Part shown: piece by piece, positions 57,241 to 64,000 of the stretch
Layout of the letters: each line of letters starts with the position of its first letter
Numbering within the stretch: position 1 is the stretch's first letter
Assembly: GCA_032209605.1 (NCBI GenBank)
Contig: JASFXZ010000016.1
Coordinates: forward strand, 2,356,001 to 2,420,000
Direction: 5' to 3'
Source: Mactromeris polynyma
Taxonomy: Eukaryota > Mollusca > Bivalvia > Venerida > Mactridae
DNA length: 64,000 nucleotides
Program-made: the position numbers and the translations under genes
The notes under the pieces: generated by a model
Databases searched by the model: none
Seen by the model: only the letters and a program-made list of their open reading frames with translations
Told to the model about the DNA's origin: nothing

Positions 57241-57935
57241 AGTGCATAAGGCCTGTTGGAACAATGTCGTGTTAGTCTGTACATTACAGTGTTAATCTAA
57301 TTGGTCGCCCATGCAACGATTGTGCTTTTTACAAAAAAAAATCAGTCGGTTTTTGTACGATTGCATGAAGTGACCAATTAGATAGTATTTGGATGCATAC
57401 TTATGTAATATGTCTAGTGATGTTTACGTGTGAATTGATAATTGTTCTAAGTTTTGGTCTATTTGTTTTGATTAAAGATTAGGCGTGCACATTTTCCGTC
57501 TGATTTATTATGTACTGCATTGAACCAAACGGAAGATGAAAAGAAATGTTCTGTTGTTTTATAAAGATGTGCTTGCATGGGCAGTGTGAACAATTTGTGT
57601 ATGTTAGTTATCTGTATGTTTGCAACATTTCACATCGACAGTATACTTTGTTCTTAATGCATTTTATGAATGTATCTGATAAAATGTAATCTTTCACAGC
57701 TCTGCCTCATCTGGCGCACATATTGTAAGGTACACATGCGTACCGGCTGATTTTCATTAAATATAATTTATAAATGGAGCATTATGTTCTGAATTAATCT
57801 CTAGGTCTGTTATATTAAATCTGGCGAGAATTTATTGCAAAAAATAATGACGTTTCTATTGTTATATCTGCATTATGCTCACAAAACTTAAATTCCAAAG
57901 CAAACATACATTTATTGTTTTATGACAGTATATAT

Positions 57936-57941
57936 AATAAA
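57936..57941 (+). terminator. foxH: Candidate poly(A) signal of foxH
   Basis: First canonical AATAAA past the stop, 696 bases downstream. An ATTAAA at about 57471 is an alternative. Confidence 0.4.
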
Positions 57942-58210
57942 GTGGAGTGCTTGCAATTCATGAATGCAGTTAATCAGTAAAATATATCGTAATAAAACTT
58001 TTATTTTGTTCATATATATTCAGTAGAGGTTTATGTTAATAAAAACTTTGGGCTAACTTCACTGTGGATCTGATAACTTTTATGTTTTTTAAAGTATATA
58101 TACATGTACATGTGTTGCTCCAGGCTGTTTTGTACTGTCATAATTTTTTCTTGCTGCTTATGAATGCATGGTAGTGCTGAATGTAACGTTATGTTATTAT
58201 TTTAATGAAA

Positions 58211-58362
58211 TACAGTGCAACCTCTCCAGAGCAACACGCTATTAGTGATGCAAGTGTTTGGCTGATTTGAGAGGTTGTTGTTCTTATAGTATTTTAACCC
58301 CGGCAAATTTGATAATGTCGCTGAGGAGAGGTTGGTGTTCGCTCTGTGGAGATTGTACTGCG
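58211..58362. mobile_element. MITE (CAGTGCAACCTCTCCAGAGC termini)
   Basis: TACAGTGCAACCTCTCCAGA ... GCTCTGTGGAGATTGTACTG then CGTA: inverted ends with TA-like flanks. Interior GAGAGGTTGTTGTTC. Parent family of the 55-bp array at 12793. Confidence 0.7.
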
Positions 58363-58489
58363 TATATTTATATTCTATATAATTGTGTATTGACGTACTT
58401 GGTGTTGTTTTTCAACTTTTCAATTATTTTAGAAATACTTTGTCCATCCTACTACTTACTTTATTGAATTGATTACTATGTCGAAATAG

Positions 58490-58615
58490 CAATGAGTTCT
58501 CTCCCTTTATCATTGAAGAGTTCTCTCCCTTTATACCTTTTATAGTATGTGAGTATTTAGTACTATATATACCAAATACATGTACTACAGAAGGGGTAAA
58601 GGGAGACAACACGTT
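58490..58615. mobile_element. GAGTTCTCCC-type palindromic MITE with duplicated end
   Basis: GAGTTCTCTCCCTTTAT occurs twice in tandem (about 58494 and 58518), opposite one inverted GGGTAAAGGGAGACAAC at the right. A miniature of what happened at 17008-17441. Confidence 0.65.
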
Positions 58616-60203
58616 TAATAGGGGATGGAAGTAATTCACATAGACAGGTGTATTTGTGTACTGTTCATATTTCACTATCAGTTTCGTCGTCAAAGCATTT
58701 TTTCTGTCAATAAAATGGGAAGGTGTGCTTTTTGTGGGAAATGTGCTATTTAAAGCGTGGAAGCTCAACAGTTAGACTAGGACATTTTTGTCAAAATTCA
58801 CTGATATGGTTGTAAACCAATTGAGTTTACCAAATCCATGCTTAGTTATGTTCATAATTATTCATCTTCATTATATTTTCAATAAATTCATGATCGATTT
58901 GATATGGCATTTTTATCAAATACCGTTTTATGTCATGTTCTGTAAGATATTATAGATACTAAAATGTAGTGCTATGTGATTTTGAGAAAATACATTGTTA
59001 ACATATTATAATTTATTCACCATCAATTGACGTCACAACAATTCCGTAATTCAGCGACGCGGTGAGGGGTAAATGTTTTAGTTTTAAGTATAACTTAAAT
59101 TACAGCATTTTACCATCTTGTTAGTCAGAATATTTTCTTTTATGTGTCAATCAATGTTCTATACTGGTCAAAAGTGCTGACCCGCTAATACTATTTCATA
59201 TTTTTTCATACTATATCACTTCGTTTCTAAACTACTGGATACATATTCTGTTAGTACTGATTGAAGTAAGCTATAACAAGTATGTTTCAATTCAATTGAA
59301 CTATCGAAAAATATCAATGTTAACTTGATAAATCAGTATCATCGTTTCAGTTGCTGTGTCACAATATCGTGAATATTCTCCAAAATACAAAATGGCGGGT
59401 TATCTCTTTTAACCAGTGTTGTTTGTTTATATTATGACATGTTCTATTGGTGTGTGTATCTTAATTTGTGTTGTTTACAAATAAAAGATGTATGATTAGT
59501 TTGTATTTACGTTGATATCTTACCTGTGACGATTAAAGGTGGATAGTCCGTTTTTTATCAGAATATATTGAGTAATAATTTGAAGAAAACGACATAATAA
59601 TGCCATCATACAGACGTACTCTAAAATACCGCATGATAGCATTCTTGTATACATATTTCCTTGAACTGCAAAACACGATTCCGATACAGATATATCATGC
59701 ACTAGAGCTAACTCGGCGCGTAGGTCAGGATGGAAAATACCCGTATCGGCGCGTATGTCAAGATAGAATATTCATGTCTCGGTCTCTGCTTTTTGTGGTT
59801 TTGGGAAACTTGAAAAAAGTGACATTGCAGTTATGTAGAAACCATTTTTTCATATTTAACACATTGCATACTTTGACAAAACATCGAGTCTATCAGCCTT
59901 TAGTACATGTACATATATGCTTACTTGAAGAACACATCTCATGTATAATGACAAAACATCCCGTAACGTACAATACGACATCTTCAGTATTACATCCTCT
60001 AAGAAACGTGAACTGTTACATTTGGTGTAAGCTTTATCAACAGCAAATTGATTATGTTGAAGGTTAGTGAGCAAGAGATGACCACTCAGGGGTATTATTA
60101 ACAGACACTTTAAGGCTGAGCTCATGCTTAGACTTTAAATTTGCAACAAATAAATTGAACAGCTTTACGTCTTCATTAAATCTAAATGAATGAAATAAAT
60201 GTT
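58616..60203. other. Intergenic; one unrecognised 155-codon frame
   Basis: A frame at 59600-60067 (+) starts MPSYRRTLKYRM and is hydrophobic/basic. It includes a short internal duplication (RRVGQDGKYPYRRVCQDR). It has no motif, no Kozak context and no splice partners. I lean to chance. Nothing else seen. Confidence 0.3.
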
Positions 60204-60283
60204 GTTACCCACTGTTACCCACTGTTACCCACTGTTACCCACTGTTACCCACTGTTACCCACTGTTACCCACTGTTACCCACT
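60204..60283. repeat. 10-bp minisatellite (ACTGTTACCC), eight copies
   Basis: Perfect decamer repeat, the shortest-period minisatellite of the window. Confidence 0.97.
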
Positions 60284-61211
60284 CTACACTTTTAAGGAGC
60301 AAAAATATCATTTTTTCATTCTTTAAATGATTCTGAATGATGCTCCACGAGAGGTTGCATTGTCTAGTACCATTATCTAGACGATCATTTACTAAAATGC
60401 ATGGGCAAATACATTGAATACTAGTTCGACTATTGTAGTTAAATGATCCCAAAATGTAGCAGAAAGTATTATCTTAGATGAGCAATATGAATTCTAACAT
60501 TTTTGAATCAAGTTTATGTAACAACAAGTGTGTTGGAAACATGAATAAGTGACCGTCGTACACACGAACTCAATCCGCATTCGTTCTCAGTAAAATGCTT
60601 TTCCGGACAGATCGTAGCATGAAGTCTATATCGATGATTTGATGTCCGAGTACATGTGCGCTGTCAGACGTTCACCCGGCCATGCTTGTTTTATATTCAT
60701 TAAAGTTCGACCCGCTTTGTTAACCAGATAGCACACTGTCAATAGTGATGTTTGTAGAACATCGGCTCAAAGATGAAAACTGATGAGTGTTTGCAGAAAT
60801 TTAGACATGTTTAGACACCCCCTAATACCTGTCCGATTAACTGGGCCCAGTTCAAGTTCAAATGTATTACAACGCACAAAAACAATCCTTGATCAAAGAC
60901 TTTTTCAAATGTTCTACGGGAACCAGTCGATCTTCAAGTGCCAAAATCTTACTACAGTGATTTAAAAGAACAGTTTATTGTAAGGATTTAATACAAACAG
61001 ATCATTTCTTAAAGACATCTTCTTAGAACCTAGTAAAATACATACATACTAGAAAACCACACGTAAAGACCATTTTTACTTAAAACACAATAAACTAAAA
61101 ATCAAAAATTTTGTATAATTATGCCTTCGAAACATCTGTAAATTAATTTTAAATGTTAACGCACTGACCTCTGCAAATACTGTGACCTCTGCAAATACTG
61201 ACTATTTCTTT
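60284..61211. other. Intergenic stretch
   Basis: Contains a small CACACGTAAAGACCATTTTT remnant (about 61051-61075) resembling the CAGTAAAACCTC MITE interior. Otherwise nothing. Confidence 0.4.
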
Positions 61212-61514
61212 GTTTGTATTTGCGTTTATTTATCGTCGCCATCGGTTTCCCATATGGGCGACGCTTCCAGAAGAAAATTAGTCATTTTAGAAGGATATTT
61301 TTTGGAGGATAGTGCATGATACAGAAGATGTCCCAGTTCCAGAAGCACCTCTGGTGCACCTTTACGTGCTCAATGTAAAGCATCGTAAACGGGACCTCGG
61401 TTTTTATCTCTATCCGAAACACTGTTAGTACTGTTAGTGTTGGAGCGGGGAATCGAGTCTGCGACCCATAGACTACTAGTCCAGCTGCTTTCCACTGGAC
61501 CACGGATCCGCTAC
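61212..61514 (-). mobile_element. tRNA-derived SINE (family A)
   Basis: Complete copy with tail GTATTTGCGTTTATTTATCG, CCCATATGGG palindrome, body and tRNA head ending GGATCCGCTAC. A small internal duplication (TCTGGTGCACC) makes it slightly longer. Confidence 0.85.
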
Positions 61515-62195
61515 TGACTATTTGTAGTCGTATGTAGCCGATATATACGTAACTGAACCCGAAACGCCAAGTTTTCGAACTGATACCTGAGCAATTAGCA
61601 TTTGTAATTAATGTGCCCGTTATTTTTGTCTCTGCGGCTCAAGATATTCGATCAACTTATTCATCAAACAAAATGCGTGTAATTAATCAGCAACGTAGAT
61701 ATATAAAGCAAGAAGTTAAAACTGTATTAATTCCGCGCTTTCACAAAACTTGGCAGGTGGTTTGATATCGACAATATAACCGGCTATAAATATCTAAAAC
61801 TGGAAACCAATTACAAAATGGCAAATTGTTTACAACATTCAGATAATTATCAGTAAATGAAATTATGAAACACATCGGAACTGCCTTGAATAAGTGTAGC
61901 ATGTACGTACGATAGTTGATTATACATGTACCACACTCTGTACTTGTCACATGGGTCCGCTATATACTCAGTTTCTTTATCCATGATGTTCTACATCTAA
62001 ACTCAGGGAAGGGCCCTAGATAATGTTGTTAAAACTTTTGTATGTATGTAAAAGCTATTTGTATATTTGTGCAAATATGATAATTATTTGTATAAATACA
62101 ATAAAATATGATTAAACTAAACTAAACTCAGCTTGTTCTGTTTAAATTCAAAAACAGCTTTGAAAGATGGCGAATTTAGATTACATTAAGTTTTC
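61515..62195. other. Intergenic; possible retroelement 3' tail
   Basis: GGGCCCTAGATAATGTTG ... CAATAAAATATGATTAAACT, ending in (AAACT)n at about 62112-62130, looks like the 3' end of a non-LTR element. No coding part is visible. Confidence 0.4.
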
Positions 62196-62933
62196 CCTCA
62201 AACAAGTTTTACTGTACGAACATACATCAGACAAGTTTTACTGTACGAACATACATCAGACAAGTTTTACTGTACGAACATACACCAGACAAGTTTAACT
62301 GTACGAACATACATCAGACAAGTTTTACTGTACGAACATACATCAGAGAAGTTCTACTGTACGAACATACACCAGACAAGTTTTACTGTACGAAGATACA
62401 TCAGACAAGTTTTACTGTACGAACATACATCAGACAAGTTCTACTATACGAACATACATCAGACAAGTTTTACTGTACGAACATACATTAGACAAGTTTT
62501 ACTGTACGAACATATACCAGACAAGTTTTACTGTACGAACATACAGCAGACAAGTTTTACTGTACGAACATACATCAGGCAAGTTTTACTGTACGAACAT
62601 ACATCAGACAAGTTTTACTGTACGAACATACATCAGACAAGTTTTACTGTACGAACATACTCCAGACAAGTTTTACTGTACGAACATACAGCAGACAAGT
62701 GTTACTGTACGAACATACATCAGACAAGTTTTACTGTACGAACATACATCAGACAAGTTTTACTGTACGAACATACATCAGACAAGTTTAACTGTACGAA
62801 CATACTCCAGACAAGTTTTACTGTACGAACATACATCAGACAAGTTTTACTTTACGAACATACATCAGACAAGTTTTACTGTACGAACATACATCAGACA
62901 AGTTTTACTGTACGAACATACATCAGACAAGGA
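62196..62933. repeat. 29-bp minisatellite, about 25 units
   Basis: CAGACAAGTTTTACTGTACG then AACATACAT, period 29. Single-base variants are scattered (GTTCTACTG, ACATACACC, ACATACTCC). It ends abruptly at CAGACAAGGATCAGGGCG. Confidence 0.95.
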
Positions 62934-64000
62934 TCAGGGCGTTGGTTGACTGACCTCATTAAAACATGGAGGAAAATGTGAAAGGAGCTGTTGAGATGTT
63001 CAGTGATATGTGTCTAAAACGATAGCTCATCATGTTTATGTCTAGGATTTCAATAAAAGTAGCATACTCCACTTCAATTCCTTTAGTATATTATCTCTTA
63101 CACAGATACTGGTCTCCCTTGATTAAAAGATATTTATTGTTTCAAACGTGCAAAATTGTTAGTGGTTAAAAGAAGTAACTATTTCACATAGCTTCTAAAA
63201 CGCTATAGTAAGTAAGCTATAATATTAATGATTCGAATGAATTGAAATGCCGAAACAGTCTATGTGAGCCTGTTAAAATCACGTTCTTCATTTCAAATTA
63301 CTAGTATTTAGTCGCTGTGTAGAACAGATTGGTGGGTTAGCTCTTTTACCCAGTATATATTAGGCGACTGGATATGTACGGATGAACATGAAATTACGCG
63401 TGACTACTCTTGTCCGCGACATACAAGTCAAAGCAGCGGCAAATTTACACACGATAATGTAAAATATTTAAAGAGTGCTTTGTTTTAAAGTGAGTAGTTA
63501 AATAAACATGTCGAGATAGTTTACTGAATACACAGACATAATTATTAAAATTGTAAAAACTATGAACAAAATTATTTAAATGCATGTATATTTGAAACAT
63601 CAAACTATCACTAAAGAATTGAAGTTGTTAAGTGGATAACATGTGTACTTAGTTATCCTAAGTATATTCTGGTTCCGACCATATTGGCAGTGTATCATTA
63701 TGTAGTGTTGCTGTTGCTGCTGCTGATGGTGATGCTGATATCGCTACTGTTGCTGGTCATAATAGTGATGATAATATTGGTGATGATAATGCTGATGATG
63801 ATGATATTTAAGACGATGATGATGATAAAGATTATGGTGATATAGATGATGATGAATATGAGGATACTGTAGTCTTTCTTCAGGTGATAGAGACTGTGGA
63901 GGCGCAAATAACACACTGAAATCTGAGCGTTTTTTTTTTCGTTTGCAATCTTAAAGTTAACTATGCTCATTTTTTGTTCATTTGTTTAATTAAGTAAATT
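62934..64000. other. Intergenic with GAT/TGA-rich simple sequence
   Basis: 63710-63860 is a degenerate (GAT)n/(TGA)n tract that creates an Ile/Ser-rich minus-strand frame, not a gene. Nothing else recognised. Confidence 0.5.

Noticed and set aside
63698..63970. 90-codon Ile/Ser-rich minus frame
   Set aside because: Translation of a GAT/TGA simple-sequence tract.

Overview
The window is low-GC, intron-rich animal nuclear DNA, most likely from a mollusc and probably a bivalve. The evidence is metazoan genes (an SLC35C2 transporter and a FoxH-type forkhead factor), canonical GT-AG introns with poly(A) signals, and a dense load of LINEs, tRNA-derived SINEs, palindromic MITEs and minisatellites. 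The phylum assignment is inference; no diagnostic single-copy marker is present.

Layout: 0-5 kb holds a decayed LINE tail, a SINE, a 1.5 kb array of inverted-repeat units and a tRNA-like pseudogene. 5.6-11.1 kb (- strand) is a near-intact non-LTR retrotransposon. Its ORF1 (L1-ORF1p-like) and ORF2 (endonuclease plus reverse transcriptase) lie in one frame, separated by a single UAG. 11.3-17.4 kb is repeat territory: 132-bp, 55-bp, pentamer, 43-bp and 51-bp arrays, two of which appear to have grown from MITE ends. 18.2-29.1 kb (+) is a gene I reconstructed exon by exon. It encodes a 222-aa secreted, acidic, helical protein with ten cysteines after the signal peptide; I do not recognise the family. 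33.4-35.0 kb is a 25-unit 65-bp satellite, each unit carrying a TTACGTCA-like site. 35.3-44.5 kb (-) is a complete nine-coding-exon SLC35C2 homologue (392 aa). 47-55 kb is mostly MITEs and tRNA-derived repeats. 55.7-57.2 kb (+) is a single-coding-exon FoxH-like factor (511 aa). 58-64 kb is intergenic with MITEs, a SINE and two minisatellites.

The three host genes are not an operon and show no evident functional link. SLC35C2 is a Golgi nucleotide-sugar-type transporter linked in vertebrates to Notch fucosylation. FoxH proteins are Smad partners in Nodal/Activin signalling. The secreted protein has a TATA promoter, a short leader and a poly(A) signal overlapping its stop codon. All exon models come from splice-site and phase inspection by eye; transcript data would settle them.
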